From Meandrina meandrites (lineage: Eukaryota > Cnidaria > Anthozoa > Scleractinia > Meandrinidae), in the NCBI GenBank assembly GCA_963693305.1, contig OY855908.1:39354305-39418304 (forward strand): a DNA stretch of 64,000 bases, given 5' to 3'. Positions 59,301 to 62,216 of the stretch are shown here, in pieces. The notes below the pieces were generated by a model. It worked only from the letters and a program-made list of their open reading frames with translations. It was not told where the DNA came from and did no database searches. The number at the start of each line of letters is the position of its first letter. Within the stretch, counting starts at the first letter, position 1. Both the position numbers and the translations under genes were made by a program.

Positions 59301-61998
59301 TGCGGAGAAATATTTAATTTCTGTCTTATTCGTATTGGGTCTGTCGATCTCATGAGTTCGAGTTAGAAATTTCGAGCTCGAGTTAGAATTTCGAGTTCAA
59401 GTTAACATATCGGGTTGCTTGCGGTTAGCTGCACTCTGGTTTGCTTGCAGTTAGTTCCAGTCTGGTTTGCTTGCGGTTAGTTCCGCTCCTATTTGCTTGC
59501 GGTTAGCTTTCATTTGTTGATAAAGGGCGACACTATGCGTGACCAACTGCAAAAATGTCACGCCATGTTGTGGGCTTTTCGTTTTCTTTCTTTTTTTTCT
59601 TTTTTCGTCTTCCATCACGAAATCAGTAACTTTTGAGGCCCTTACTTTTAACTAGAACTCGAAATCTTAACTCAAAATCGAAATTCTAATTCTAACTCGA
59701 GCTCGAAATTTCTAACTCGAACTCGAAATTTCTAACTCGAACTCATAAATCTAATACACTAATATACTCAAACGCCAGAAATTCCATTATTATATATGTA
59801 CGGAGACTGAACGCCCTCTCTAGTTCAATGAGCTATTTAATCTAGGATACTCCAACAGTGGAGAAAATGACGCGAGAACTTAGTCTCTCGCTCTTTCGCT
59901 CTCTCGCCATCTCCCCACACCCACCCCTCACTTTTCGCTCGACGTTTTTTGCGCTGCTCCCCAACTAACCGCCTTGCAGCATGTGGAGGTGTAAGTTGTG
60001 CTACAACGGTTTGTATTTACAAAGATTTGTTTGGGAAAATATTAATCGGATTTATAGTTGGATATTATTATGGTATCTTGACACCGGCACTGGTATGCGT
60101 TGATGTCTCGTTTGTTGTAATCTTGTTTCTCAGGCCGATCCAAAGCCTTTTAGGCGAATTATGGCTTTTCGAGTTTCCACTGCTAAGAAGAAGAAAAGGC
60201 TCCATTCCGGACTGCCGGCGCTCGAACCGAAAACATCTCATCGAAAGCGTGCCAACCGGCCCAAGTCCTAAGCAAAATAAAAATAGGGTCTGAAGCGTTC
60301 CTTTTCAGTAAGACTCAAACCCAAACCCATCCCCTGGGGACTCCCCTGGGCCATAGCGTACGATACAAAGCTTTGATTCCAAGTCAGCTAGCTCTCAGGA
60401 TGAGCCACCATGGCTACACTCGAAGATCGATTATAATCCCGGGACAAAACATTGACCCTGATCGGGATACGGAGCACACGGTTGTCAACGCGTAGTCCTA
60501 CTGTTTTCTCTCTTCCTCTTCGGCCTCCTGTGGTTTATATCGGTTTGCGAACAAACTTACTGCGAGGATTTTCAGTGGGCAAATCTCTGTACTTATATAA
60601 TAAAAGGTCTTGCTGCCCCCATACGCATATGGGGACAATCCCATTTTTGTTTCTATTTCGAGAGAATGACATTAACATAAAGAGACAATGCTTTTTTGTT
60701 TTGAAAACATGTCATCGTCGTTACAATATCAACGTTGAACGCGAATATTTTAGGTGTTACTTCAATAGCACACATAACTAAACTAAATCACAGATGAAAG
60801 AAATAGGTTCAGAAAAATAAAACGAGAGGGGGAAATCAACATAGTGAGGCTAATGATTTAAAGCAGGCTTCTCCCATAGCTTCCTAAATTTTCACTTGAA
60901 ACTAGTAGCGGCGGAGTCAAATAAATACTCCACAGAACATGAATTCCGACAGTCATACGAAGCCTGTGAGAGCTTTCATCTCAATGCAAATTCTCGAGTA
61001 TGTGTATGGAAGAGAACTACGAACAAACAGTAACCCAAAATATTCAAATCCAACCCAGATATTGTAACTTATGATGGCAGAGTTTTTTCTAAAAGTTATT
61101 GGAAGCCTGCTGGCAACACCCTTTTGAAAATAGGGCCCCAGAAAACATTTTACTCCCTCAAGGAATTTTCTAAAGGTGAGGGCGTTCGCTGTTTGTCACG
61201 CGAATGTTAGGATGGTAAAATTCACGTGCCAAATTGTTCATGGAGACAGATAGCTGGGAAGTCGTATCCACTGTCTCTTTTTGAGATGGGCGCCTGGCAA
61301 TGGAGTTTGATTGCTTGCCTGATACTCTCCTCCAAATGTCGTTATCCTTGCAATGATTATCCATTGCCATGTCCTGACCAAAATAGTAACAGTGGATAAA
61401 TAAGTATCCTAACTCACGTGACTTCGAACGCACATGAAATAGACTCTATAAGGGAATCGAAAACTTCTACGCTTTTTGTTTATTGTGAGATCCTGTTTAG
61501 AAAATCTTTATTTCACTTCAGTATGGCAGTACCAGGAACTGATTTACTGTTAGGGACAGCCGTTCGTTATAGAAAAAGCGATGGTAATTCCAGTAGCATA
61601 GGATATCAAATATTTGTAGCATGCCAAGTGTATCAAACTTGTCGAGTAAAACATTGGAATTTTGATGTCCCACTTAACTCTCTGAACTAAAAACAACCAA
61701 AAAGTACATTAAGCGTGGTGGATAAATTTCTCCAGCCTACGACCATAAATGTTTTTAATTATAATTACTTCGTAAGTTGCTGTAACAGTTGTGTTACATT
61801 ATAGTTATTTCCTTTCTTAATCGCGTTCAAAATTATTTCTTTTGCTTTCAGATTAAAGATGGTACATGGCGAAAAACGATCTTAGAAATGAATACCTCAA
61901 AAACGCATAGACTTCCGATCCACGATGTTGCGGTTTACGATATTGGAGACACTGGGGAACAGTTTGGGTTAGAAATTGGCCCCGTATGTTTCTCATGA
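6139..61998 (+). CDS. Fibrillar procollagen alpha chain, about 68 exons (whole gene span)
   Basis: This gene encodes an extracellular-matrix fibrillar collagen chain: secreted, trimerised through its C-terminal COLFI domain, wound into a triple helix, processed and assembled into fibrils (mesoglea in a cnidarian; location inferred). The conceptual protein is about 1400 residues: signal peptide, minor helix of about 19 triplets, 25-residue linker, major helix of 337 Gly-X-Y triplets, C-telopeptide of 47 residues and COLFI domain of about 227 residues. Helix exons start on a complete Gly codon after an AG and end before GT, all phase 0, mostly 54 bp with 45, 36, 18, 108 and 198 bp variants, which is the signature of the fibrillar collagen family. 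The only internal phase-1 junction found is between exons 64 and 65. Introns make up over 90 percent of the locus and carry many mobile elements. Splicing is inferred from reading frame and consensus sites, without transcripts. Clade (A, B or C) was not determined. Confidence 0.97.
6209..8324 (+). other. First intron (2.1 kb), may hide a small 5' exon
   Basis: No convincing exon was recognised here, although the phase of exon 1 calls for one ending in phase 0. One weak candidate starts after an AG at 6368 and reads open in the right frame to about 6470; it has two Cys but poor donors. The stretch also holds a 13-bp tandem repeat (about 7318-7360, unit tatagttctga plus two bases, about four copies) and a small palindromic repeat at 7884-7962. 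No von Willebrand C or thrombospondin-N-like coding sequence was seen. Confidence 0.5.
7884..7962. repeat. Small inverted repeat (MITE-like)
   Basis: The sequence at 7884-7907 is mirrored by the reverse complement at 7940-7962 with a few mismatches. Both arms end in the core CGCAGTC. The loop is about 32 nt. It resembles a short foldback repeat and has no coding content. Confidence 0.5.
8325..8894 (+). CDS. Collagen exons 2-4: N-propeptide minor triple helix
   Basis: Three phase-0 exons: 8325-8375 (51 bp), 8483-8536 (54 bp) and 8811-8894 (84 bp). Exon 2 starts VNTVI and then enters Gly-X-Y repeats (GEP GDD GTS GEP). Exon 3 is six triplets. Exon 4 has nine triplets including GPP GPP GFP GPP and ends GNT-V. 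This gives about 19 continuous triplets, matching the short minor helix in the N-propeptide of fibrillar collagens. Exon 2 has a somewhat weak donor (gtttgt); exons 3 and 4 have gtaagt. An alternative acceptor inside exon 2 at 8342-8343 would restore the frame from exon 1 but lacks a pyrimidine tract. Confidence 0.88.
9221..9295 (+). CDS. Collagen exon 5: non-collagenous linker / N-telopeptide region
   Basis: This 75-bp phase-0 exon encodes 25 residues starting YESIPGEKG and ending GFITRQ. It interrupts the Gly-X-Y repeat between minor and major helices. By position it corresponds to the N-proteinase cleavage region and N-telopeptide of fibrillar procollagens. The Lys in PGEKG is a candidate cross-link residue (inference from family). 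The acceptor is tgttgcag and the donor gtactc. Confidence 0.85.
9470..15906 (+). CDS. Collagen exons 6-14: start of the major triple helix (72 triplets)
   Basis: Exons are 9470-9514, 9616-9669, 10745-10798, 11180-11233, 11327-11434, 12009-12053, 12567-12620, 13406-13450 and 15709-15906. Exon 6 begins EVK, then GTR GLP GLP GQR, marking the start of the major helix. Lengths are 45, 54, 54, 54, 108, 45, 54, 45 and 198 bp, all phase 0. Exon 13 ends with a GPG triplet and exon 14 continues GSK, so Gly spacing is unbroken. Exon 14 (22 triplets) is unusually long and equals three 54-bp units plus 36 bp, as if introns were lost. Exon 9 is Lys-rich (GKR GKP GKQ). Exons 6 and 7 use gtgcga and gtaagt donors respectively. 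Confidence 0.95.
9996..10530 (+). pseudogene. CR1/L2-like LINE 3' fragment in intron
   Basis: This degraded copy matches the 3' end of the LINE at 1177-4795. Both share the end of the reverse transcriptase ORF (for example KSFSYSG, LWNNLPL and a final FK-KLSR stretch) and the 3' UTR. In-frame stops occur near 10053 and 10141. The copy starts abruptly within the RT C-terminal region, so it is 5'-truncated, and it ends in degenerate ttatc repeats at about 10490-10525. It is in the same orientation as the host gene, in the intron between exons 7 and 8. Confidence 0.85.
11689..11866. mobile_element. Short MITE with GGGGCCC termini
   Basis: The left end begins ggggcccacttctcc and the right end is the imperfect inverse (gagaaacgggcccc). 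The interior also has mirrored gggcccgaaaag segments. It has no coding capacity. It sits in the intron between exons 10 and 11. Confidence 0.5.
12980..13053 (+). repeat. (ACAA)n microsatellite
   Basis: About 18 units of a four-base aaac/acaa repeat with two g interruptions, intronic between exons 12 and 13. The rest of that intron shows no recognisable feature. Confidence 0.9.
14339..14860 (+). pseudogene. Unrecognised Cys-bearing ORF relic in intron
   Basis: In the long intron between exons 13 and 14, one frame (14339-14587) reads a polar, Cys-containing peptide (for example FTFQNLTSIDDF and CNQTTPGCTF). A different frame from about 14650 to 14860 reads another Cys-containing stretch (for example CVGFLNVPCSPADHNCYSED). 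The amino-acid composition is more protein-like than neighbouring intron sequence, which suggests a frameshifted relic of an extracellular domain. No family was recognised and no splice structure is evident. It could be chance. Confidence 0.3.
14901..14972 (-). repeat. tRNA-like sequence / tRNA-derived SINE head
   Basis: Read on the minus strand, this 72-nt stretch begins GACCGGT, has an A-box-like TAGCTCAGTTGATAGAGTGC and a B-box-like GGTTCGGGTTCC, and its ends can pair over 6 of 7 acceptor positions. The anticodon arm pairs poorly, so it is more likely a tRNA-derived repeat or pseudogene than a working tRNA. Confidence 0.55.
16342..20597 (+). CDS. Collagen exons 15-26: major helix (triplets 73-141)
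   Basis: Exons are 16342-16395, 16523-16567, 16777-16830, 16924-16977, 17092-17145, 17545-17598, 18669-18722, 19096-19140, 19739-19792, 19885-19929, 20046-20099 and 20544-20597. All are phase 0 and 54 bp, except 45 bp for exons 16, 22 and 24. Each begins with a Gly codon directly after AG and ends before GT. The Gly-X-Y repeat is unbroken. Exon 23 is Gly-rich in the Y position (GRG, GRG). Introns are short except the one at 17599-18668. Confidence 0.95.
17636..17845 (-). mobile_element. tRNA-derived SINE, copy A (antisense)
   Basis: The sequence matches copy B at 33836-34112 over the core (gatgggatg, gtccatcgcagggttacccc, ggtacccattta, cacctgggt-gagagaggcac). The degraded tRNA-like head lies at the right, placing the element on the minus strand. 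Its A and B boxes are decayed (cggaccgctcgatccgg). The core resembles a SINE central domain widespread in invertebrates. Confidence 0.7.
18066..18400 (-). pseudogene. LINE 3' end, antisense, with (TAA)n tail
   Basis: A run of about 17 ATA/TAA units (18067-18118) is followed, on the minus strand, by a LINE-like ORF end at 18165-18383. This has NCHLFRAARKRGASNIFKKG and ends shortly before the tail. The layout (ORF end, short 3' UTR, trinucleotide tail) fits a 5'-truncated non-LTR retrotransposon inserted antisense to the collagen gene. Confidence 0.6.
21160..21275. repeat. Foldback hairpin with ACAATTATT ends
   Basis: Arms at about 21163-21205 and 21226-21273 are imperfect reverse complements, bounded by acaattatt and aataattgt. 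The loop is gcgcgtagcggcg-like. Similar hairpins with the same terminal motif occur at 35099-35194 and 62393-62487. The intron between exons 26 and 27 (20598-22559) otherwise shows only low-complexity sequence and a GC-rich patch near 21960-22070 that may be the other end of the same element. Confidence 0.6.
22560..25534 (+). CDS. Collagen exons 27-34: major helix (triplets 142-187)
   Basis: Exons are 22560-22613, 22840-22893, 23046-23099, 23193-23237, 23986-24030, 24408-24461, 24944-24997 and 25481-25534. All are phase 0 and 54 bp, except 45 bp for exons 30 and 31. The frame is intact and every third residue is Gly. Exon 29 uses a weak acceptor (cttgaaag). Exon 30 includes GLK GDR GEN. Exon 33 begins GPP GPV. 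Confidence 0.95.
23536..23720 (-). pseudogene. LINE 3' terminal fragment, antisense
   Basis: Starting with ataagataagatac and followed by tttattaacgtg, this stretch closely matches 38520-38660 (shared cagctagttta, gatattcca, aaatgctaactactataaaa and tactatgattaaaaatataaa). On the minus strand it reads as an AT-rich LINE 3' UTR ending in ttatc repeats. It is intronic, between exons 30 and 31. Confidence 0.65.
25753..29370. mobile_element. Large inverted-repeat element enclosing a Penelope-like remnant
   Basis: Arms at 25753-26229 and 28906-29370 are near-identical reverse complements (about 470 bp each) separated by 2.7 kb. Each arm holds three diverged copies of a unit of about 150 bp containing cgaggctg after a catgga-like motif, preceded in two of them by cacgtgat. 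A second, inner inverted repeat (about 26410-26525 and 27640-27765) directly flanks a degenerate Penelope-like RT. The right arm ends 88 bp before collagen exon 35. The structure fits a foldback or long-TIR DNA element, or paired copies of one repeat, with a nested Penelope-like element. No transposase was seen. Confidence 0.8.
26660..27480 (+). pseudogene. Penelope-like reverse transcriptase remnant
   Basis: Three overlapping frames carry Penelope-type RT motifs in order: SLYTNIPHNKGI near 26800; KHGTAMGTCMAPSYA near 26960; a decayed catalytic region (FTENIFMIW) near 27085; then DLYTKPTDKHQYL and HTKRAIPFSLTLRLRRIC near 27260-27370, and NDRGYNR near 27430. At least two frameshifts separate these, and the YIDD-type catalytic Asp pair is absent, so it is non-functional. 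No GIY-YIG domain follows. It lies in the collagen intron between exons 34 and 35. Confidence 0.85.
29458..34519 (+). CDS. Collagen exons 35-43: major helix (triplets 188-241), one Gly-to-Ala break
   Basis: Exons are 29458-29511, 30077-30130, 31316-31369, 32564-32617, 32841-32894, 33473-33526, 33667-33720, 34186-34239 and 34466-34519, all 54 bp and phase 0. In exon 37 the fifth triplet reads ATQ instead of G-X-Y (GCC at 31352-31354), a single-base change from a Gly codon that keeps the triplet spacing. Exon 36 uses the donor gtatat and exon 41 gtgggt, both weaker than typical. Other triplets are regular. Confidence 0.95.
30131..31315 (+). other. Intron between exons 36 and 37, no recognised feature
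   Basis: The intron contains a poly-C run (30227-30241), a short ATAG-type repeat near 30328 and several AT-rich stretches. No coding relic, tRNA or clear transposon end was recognised. Confidence 0.5.
31440..31970 (+). pseudogene. LINE 3' end with (TTA)n tail
   Basis: The ORF segment to 31663 ends with a LINE RT C-terminal-like motif (LPEPKTESGKRVSYF, then WMSLPVFLR and FKKKLTRFL). It is followed by an AT-rich 3' UTR with a GC-rich end (tatggaggacctccctg, acgtgacgggcgcttcc) and a trinucleotide TTA tail of about 18 units at 31911-31966. The copy is 5'-truncated, sense to the collagen gene, in the intron between exons 37 and 38. Confidence 0.7.
32680..32760 (+). repeat. (TCATG)n tandem repeat
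   Basis: The stretch is built of atgtc/atgcc/atgac pentamers (gtcatgtcatgtcatg core), about 15 units. It lies in the intron between exons 38 and 39. Confidence 0.85.
33836..34112 (-). mobile_element. tRNA-derived SINE, copy B (antisense)
   Basis: The right end, read on the minus strand, is a well-preserved tRNA-like head with an A-box-like GTGGCCTAATGGTTAGTGCG and a B-box-like GGTCCGGGTTCGAGCCC. The body (gatgggatgctagtccatcg, gccggtacccattta, cacctgggtggagagagg) matches copy A at 17636-17845. The tail reaches toward 33840. It lies in the intron between exons 41 and 42 and is antisense to the gene. Confidence 0.8.
34832..35018. repeat. 65-bp near-perfect inverted repeat
   Basis: Positions 34832-34896 and 34954-35018 are almost exact reverse complements (aaaatccaaaatggcgg on one arm, ccgccattttggatttt on the other), with a loop of about 57 nt containing a C-run. 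Downstream (35011-35100) is a tgtatgtagtgt-type low-complexity stretch. Confidence 0.85.
35099..35840. mobile_element. Palindrome-ended non-autonomous element
   Basis: A hairpin at 35099-35194 (aacaattattcgcc ... ggcgaataattgtt) and a second palindrome at 35740-35775 (attcacctcctagcgaggtgaat) bracket about 550 bp with no ORF. The terminal motif is shared with hairpins at 21160-21275 and 62393-62487. The rest of this intron, to 36444, shows only AT-rich sequence. Confidence 0.5.
36445..39180 (+). CDS. Collagen exons 44-53: major helix (triplets 242-307), second Gly-to-Ala break and one RGD
   Basis: Exons are 36445-36498, 36610-36663, 36756-36809, 37159-37212, 37596-37649, 37798-37851, 37955-38008, 38082-38189 (108 bp), 38829-38882 and 39127-39180. 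All are phase 0; all but exon 51 are 54 bp. Exon 48 (GER GDP) contains an RGD tripeptide inside the helix. Exon 49 ends with ANE in place of a Gly-X-Y triplet (GCA at 37843-37845). Exon 49 uses the donor gtatga and exon 53 gtcatg. Other triplets are regular. Confidence 0.95.
38316..38700 (-). pseudogene. LINE 3' fragment with a 200-bp (AAGAT)n tail
   Basis: About 40 units of aagat/gataa (38320-38521) are joined to a LINE 3' UTR-like stretch matching 23545-23700 (actttat-aacgtg, cagctagttta, gatattccatga). Read on the minus strand, the pentamer array is the greatly expanded ttatc tail of a LINE. It is antisense in the intron between exons 51 and 52. Confidence 0.75.
39285..39440 (+). mobile_element. 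Diverged SINE-like repeat
   Basis: A B-box-like gagatccgggttccaa near 39326 is followed by a body with ttctggatggactggcgtcccatcca, which resembles, in opposite orientation, the dominant core of the SINE copies at 17.7 and 34.0 kb. The A-box region is decayed. It is in the intron between exons 53 and 54. Confidence 0.4.
39440..41580 (+). other. Intron stretch between exons 53 and 54, little recognised
   Basis: Mostly AT-rich sequence. Present are a C-rich patch (40929-40955), a palindromic stretch of ctcctatttctttcctgaga type near 41310-41370 and short ATATAA repeats near 41010. No ORF with recognisable content was seen. Confidence 0.45.
41587..41802. mobile_element. MITE with 24-bp imperfect TIRs
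   Basis: The left end ttgttaaaggggtggtgaat is mirrored by the right end (accattcgacaccccttgtt). The interior is full of tctcg/cgaga motifs. The apparent ORFs across it are byproducts of this composition. Confidence 0.55.
42010..48632 (+). CDS. Collagen exons 54-60: end of the major helix (triplets 308-337)
   Basis: Exons are 42010-42063, 42938-42991, 44169-44222, 47461-47496 (36 bp), 47788-47805 (18 bp), 48055-48072 (18 bp) and 48597-48632 (36 bp), all phase 0. The last four are small: four, two, two and four triplets. Exon 60 reads GPP GPP GPP GRP, a Pro-rich C-terminal cap like those that nucleate folding in fibrillar collagens. The 18-bp exons encode only GEA GQQ and GKD GLQ and have good acceptors (tttacag, ctctag) but modest donors (gtaggc, gtgatt). 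They are needed to reach the family's normal helix length. Confidence 0.93.
42123..42187 (+). repeat. Degenerate tRNA-like sequence
   Basis: An A-box-like tagctcagtagatagagcg is followed by a decayed B-box (gatcggttcggag). The stretch is about 65 nt, too short for a full cloverleaf, and the T arm is damaged. It is probably a tRNA-derived SINE head or pseudogene in the intron between exons 54 and 55. Confidence 0.5.
42300..42475. repeat. Long imperfect palindrome
   Basis: The left arm (about 42312-42378: taatacatggtttc, gagatatgaaatttatctt) is mirrored by 42395-42462 (agataaatttcatatctc, gaaaccatgtatta). The centre is gtgagcgcagcgaacgag. A second, shorter palindrome with cacatgtgtgg lies at 42712-42752. 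It is likely a foldback element. Confidence 0.7.
42992..44168 (+). other. Intron between exons 55 and 56; one hairpin only
   Basis: The only structure seen is a hairpin at about 43719-43783 (cacgagagaagtgc mirrored by gcacttctcgtg, centre gaggcgcagccgag). Otherwise there is no recognised repeat, tRNA or ORF. Confidence 0.5.
44223..46480 (+). other. 5' part of the intron between exons 56 and 57
   Basis: More than 2 kb of AT-rich sequence in which no coding relic, tRNA or clear transposon terminus was recognised. Several short ORFs on both strands lack family features. Confidence 0.5.
46545..46707. mobile_element. Short MITE with CAGTGGCGGATCCAG termini
   Basis: cagtggcggatccag (about 46547) is mirrored by ctggatccgccactg (about 46689-46703). 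Such termini are typical of hAT-like non-autonomous elements. A separate GC-rich palindrome (gcccgcgggcgcc / ggcgcccgcggg) lies just upstream at 46486-46514. Confidence 0.65.
46880..47345 (-). pseudogene. LINE RT C-terminal fragment, antisense
   Basis: On the minus strand this reads a run of LINE RT C-terminal sequence. It includes LLQKANWLPFSYMYKKA near 47330, then RHRGAMIWNSFPSSVKYDN near 47100 and SFKNHLKQFSKF near 47050, with an internal stop near 47157. The AT-rich 3' UTR extends toward 46880. It is a 5'-truncated, decayed copy, distinct in sequence from the CR1-like LINE at 1177-4795. Confidence 0.7.
47563..47638 (+). repeat. (TTA)n microsatellite
   Basis: About 25 TTA/ATT units in the intron between exons 57 and 58. 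It may be the tail of a lost retroelement, but no body was recognised. Confidence 0.9.
48762..51369 (+). CDS. Collagen exons 61-63: C-telopeptide
   Basis: Exons are 48762-48779 (18 bp, ADISGL), 49614-49694 (81 bp, starting ISQQSYGFLDD and ending YRSAL) and 51328-51369 (42 bp, PRAPEKSVSRNVPM), all phase 0. The segment is non-collagenous and follows the GPP-rich helix end directly. It contains a Lys (TNTKSALYR) that could serve in cross-linking and acidic pairs (FLDDP). The junction with the next exon (VPM-DVNP) offers an Asp at P1', as tolloid-type C-proteinases prefer. Functional sites are inferred from the family. Donors are gtgagt, gtaagt and gtatgt. Confidence 0.88.
50109..50173 (+). repeat. 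(AAT)n microsatellite
   Basis: About 21 AAT units followed by gataatgata variants to 50208. It directly precedes the left target-site copy of the tRNA-bearing element. Its reverse translation gives the long poly-Tyr ORF seen here, which is not a gene. Confidence 0.9.
50222..50505 (+). mobile_element. tRNA-bearing insertion with 13-bp target-site duplication
   Basis: The direct repeat CAATATGTATTTA occurs at 50209-50221 and again at 50506-50518, bracketing 284 bp. Inside are a perfect 15-bp inverted pair (AAGGTGATATGTGAT at 50222-50236, its complement at 50444-50458), a full tRNA-like cloverleaf at 50316-50388, a GAAGCC...GGCTTC hairpin just after it and a second CATTACAT motif near each end. 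The element is not a standard SINE, because the Pol III promoter is about 95 nt inside the left end. It lies in the collagen intron between exons 62 and 63. Confidence 0.75.
50316..50388 (+). tRNA. tRNA-like gene, GGT in anticodon position (Thr if functional)
   Basis: The acceptor stem GGCTTCA/TGAAGCC pairs 7 of 7. The D arm is GCTC-AGTTGGTA-GAGC and the T arm ACGGG-TTCGAAT-CCCGT, both perfect. The anticodon arm pairs only about 4 of 5, and position 33 is C rather than T, so decoding ability is doubtful. No intron and no encoded CCA. The ORF crossing it (FIAQLVEHRTGIAEVTGSNP) is the familiar spurious translation of such tRNA-like repeats. Most likely it is the Pol III head of a dispersed repeat. 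Confidence 0.6.
50916..51114. mobile_element. Palindromic MITE, copy 1 (TTAA-flanked)
   Basis: The element begins GGGCGCGTTCGTTTGGGA and ends with its exact inverse, flanked by TTAA on both sides. The interior is also mirrored around gctcccaggagc at the centre. A second copy lies at 53186-53367. TTAA flanks suggest piggyBac-type target choice, which is inference from one copy. Confidence 0.8.
51639..52719. mobile_element. 1.1-kb TIR element with poly-G shoulder
   Basis: AAGGGACCGGTCATTATTTA at 51640 is mirrored by its inverse ending at about 52718, with the homology continuing through tgtagaggggg on the left and cccctctaca on the right, about 32 bp in all. Flanks read TA on both sides. Long G runs (51666-51710) and a C run (52677-52691) sit just inside the TIRs. 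No transposase ORF was found. It is in the intron between exons 63 and 64. Confidence 0.75.
53186..53367. mobile_element. Palindromic MITE, copy 2
   Basis: Same family as 50916-51114: GGGCGCGTTCGTTTGGGATC start, shared gcaagttagcgttcgtttgg and ctgctcccaggagcag centre, and tcccaaacgaacgcg end. The right end has a one-base change (cgcgtcc). TAT abuts both ends. Confidence 0.8.
53820..53955 (+). CDS. Collagen exon 64: COLFI domain, start
   Basis: 136 bp, phase 0 in and phase 1 out. It encodes DVNPLFEVISAQVQSFKTCG and then a fibrillar collagen C-propeptide block with HPARTCRDLKQLQ. The TCRDL cysteine corresponds to C1 of the family. The position of C2 (normally just after RDLK) is Leu here. An extra Cys sits in SFKTCG, about 15 residues before C1. 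A potential N-glycosylation site (NVT) lies near the end. The donor is gtgaga. Confidence 0.95.
54201..54304 (+). CDS. Collagen exon 65: COLFI calcium-loop region
   Basis: 104 bp, phase 1 in and phase 0 out, after acceptor tttcgaag. It encodes QYWIDPNEGPPDDAVEVYC and continues DFTLSASC. YWIDPN and the following acidic residues are the conserved calcium-binding loop of fibrillar C-propeptides. C4 (VYC) and C5 (ASC) are present. C3, normally two residues after the Glu/Gln of this loop, is Pro. The donor is gtgaca. Confidence 0.95.
54326..54766. mobile_element. Palindromic sequence and MITE after exon 65
   Basis: A hairpin at about 54331-54401 (gtaatcaaatggt mirrored by accatttggttac, centre aggaaattatttcct) is followed by a TIR pair: tatcatgggtgacaaattac at 54407 and its inverse ending at about 54762. 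The bracketed segment is about 360 bp without coding features. Confidence 0.6.
55816..55890 (+). CDS. Collagen exon 66: COLFI middle
   Basis: 75 bp, phase 0 in and out, acceptor attccag. It encodes TGNKKWFSGRDGYKWFSREF followed by ERRPQ. The K-x-W-F-S/x-W-F pattern matches the corresponding strand of fibrillar C-propeptides. The donor is gtacag. The intron before it (54305-55815) contains the palindromic MITE and otherwise little. Confidence 0.9.
56337..56967. repeat. Long near-perfect inverted repeat (arms of about 275 bp)
   Basis: Positions 56337-56609 and 56684-56967 are reverse complements with very few differences, apart from an extra stretch of about 12 bp in the right arm near 56767-56778 (tttgacgtcacg region). 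The loop is only 74 nt. The outer ends are ttaaaggag and ctcctttaa. It would transcribe into a long hairpin within the collagen pre-mRNA. Other inverted repeats in the window are shorter-armed or have long spacers. No coding content. Confidence 0.9.
57515..57736 (+). CDS. Collagen exon 67: COLFI core
   Basis: 222 bp (74 codons), phase 0. It encodes FVYECDPIQLIFLRLLSSHA, then KQNITYHCLNSTAWF and later KPTILLDEC-K. QLIFLRLLS and QNITYHC are hallmark blocks of fibrillar collagen C-propeptides, the NIT being the conserved N-glycosylation site. C6 (YHC) and C7 (DEC) are present. The Cys in VYECDP is extra relative to the family pattern. Acceptor gttgacag, donor gtaaga. Confidence 0.96.
57758..57868. 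repeat. Hairpin MITE just after exon 67
   Basis: The stretch from atggatataccttttcaaac on the left is mirrored on the right by aaaggtatatccat (57852-57866), including caattgcccc/gggggcaattg. The loop near 57800-57830 contains a secondary hairpin (aagatgttttaacatctt). It starts about 20 nt past the exon 67 donor. Confidence 0.8.
58290..59035 (-). pseudogene. Penelope-like element 3' part with GIY-YIG domain, antisense
   Basis: On the minus strand, 59002-58810 encodes VYKIKCSDCQASYIGETGRN followed by TRLTEHKRATRNGD and NHISEHH. This is the GIY-YIG endonuclease of Penelope-like elements, with its CxxC finger, Arg and Glu-His features recognisable. Downstream (58780-58365) the frame is broken by stops but ends with SEDDFRTGCRNVSHQ. 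The RT domain is absent, so it is a 5'-truncated, decayed copy. It lies in the last collagen intron. Confidence 0.85.
58456..58500 (-). ncRNA. Hammerhead-ribozyme-like motif in Penelope-like element
   Basis: On the minus strand the order is UGACU, CUGAAGA, a stem II region with GAC/GUC ends, GAAACGUC, then AGUCA. UGACU/AGUCA would form stem I (5 bp), CUGANGA and GAA are the catalytic core, and the self-complementary ACGU could form stem III in a dimer. This is the arrangement reported for Penelope-like elements. A U sits unpaired between the core and stem II, so activity is uncertain. Confidence 0.4.
59340..59765. mobile_element. Inverted-repeat element with internal 26-bp tandem repeats
   Basis: The left end (59349-59400, gagttcgagttagaaatttc type) is mirrored at 59655-59745 (gaaatttctaactcgaactc). 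Between them, 59405-59510 holds four copies of a unit of about 26 bp (ttgcttgcggttag followed by ttccgctc-like sequence). Non-coding. Confidence 0.65.
59765..61851 (+). other. 3' part of the last intron, no recognised gene
   Basis: An ATG-initiated ORF at 59949-60293 (114 codons; hydrophobic middle, basic C-terminus) has no recognisable family and lies in a ctct-rich context. No splice or promoter evidence supports it. The rest shows no repeats or RNA genes that could be identified. Confidence 0.4.
61852..61998 (+). CDS. Collagen exon 68: COLFI C-terminus and stop
   Basis: 147 bp including TGA. It encodes IKDGTWRKTILEMNTSKTHR, then LPIHDVAVYDIG and finally FGLEIGPVCFS. The LPI-DVA-D-G block and the terminal FG-GPVCF with C8 are diagnostic for the end of fibrillar procollagens. 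The acceptor has a good pyrimidine tract (tttcttttgctttcag). The intron before it is 4.1 kb. Confidence 0.97.
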   Translation: MKDGTWRKTILEMNTSKTHRLPIHDVAVYDIGDTGEQFGLEIGPVCFS

Positions 61999-62216
61999 CG
62001 ACCTGAGTTAATTTTAAACCAATTGAAAGACACAAAAATCTTGGATATTAGCTTCACCGAGTCAGATTTGACTGTTGTGCATTGCACACTGGGAGAAAAT
62101 ACTAAAGTGCAAAATTGTTTCTGCGTAGCTTCAAACACGACAGAAACACTTAGCAAAGGTAACGGCACAAGTAGTAGAAGTTATTGAGTAGTCATAAATC
62201 AGAAGTATATCATATT

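Noticed and set aside
59949..60293. 114-codon ORF in the last intron as a nested gene
   Set aside because: No recognisable domain, no promoter or splice signals tied to it, and atypical composition; kept only as an intron note.
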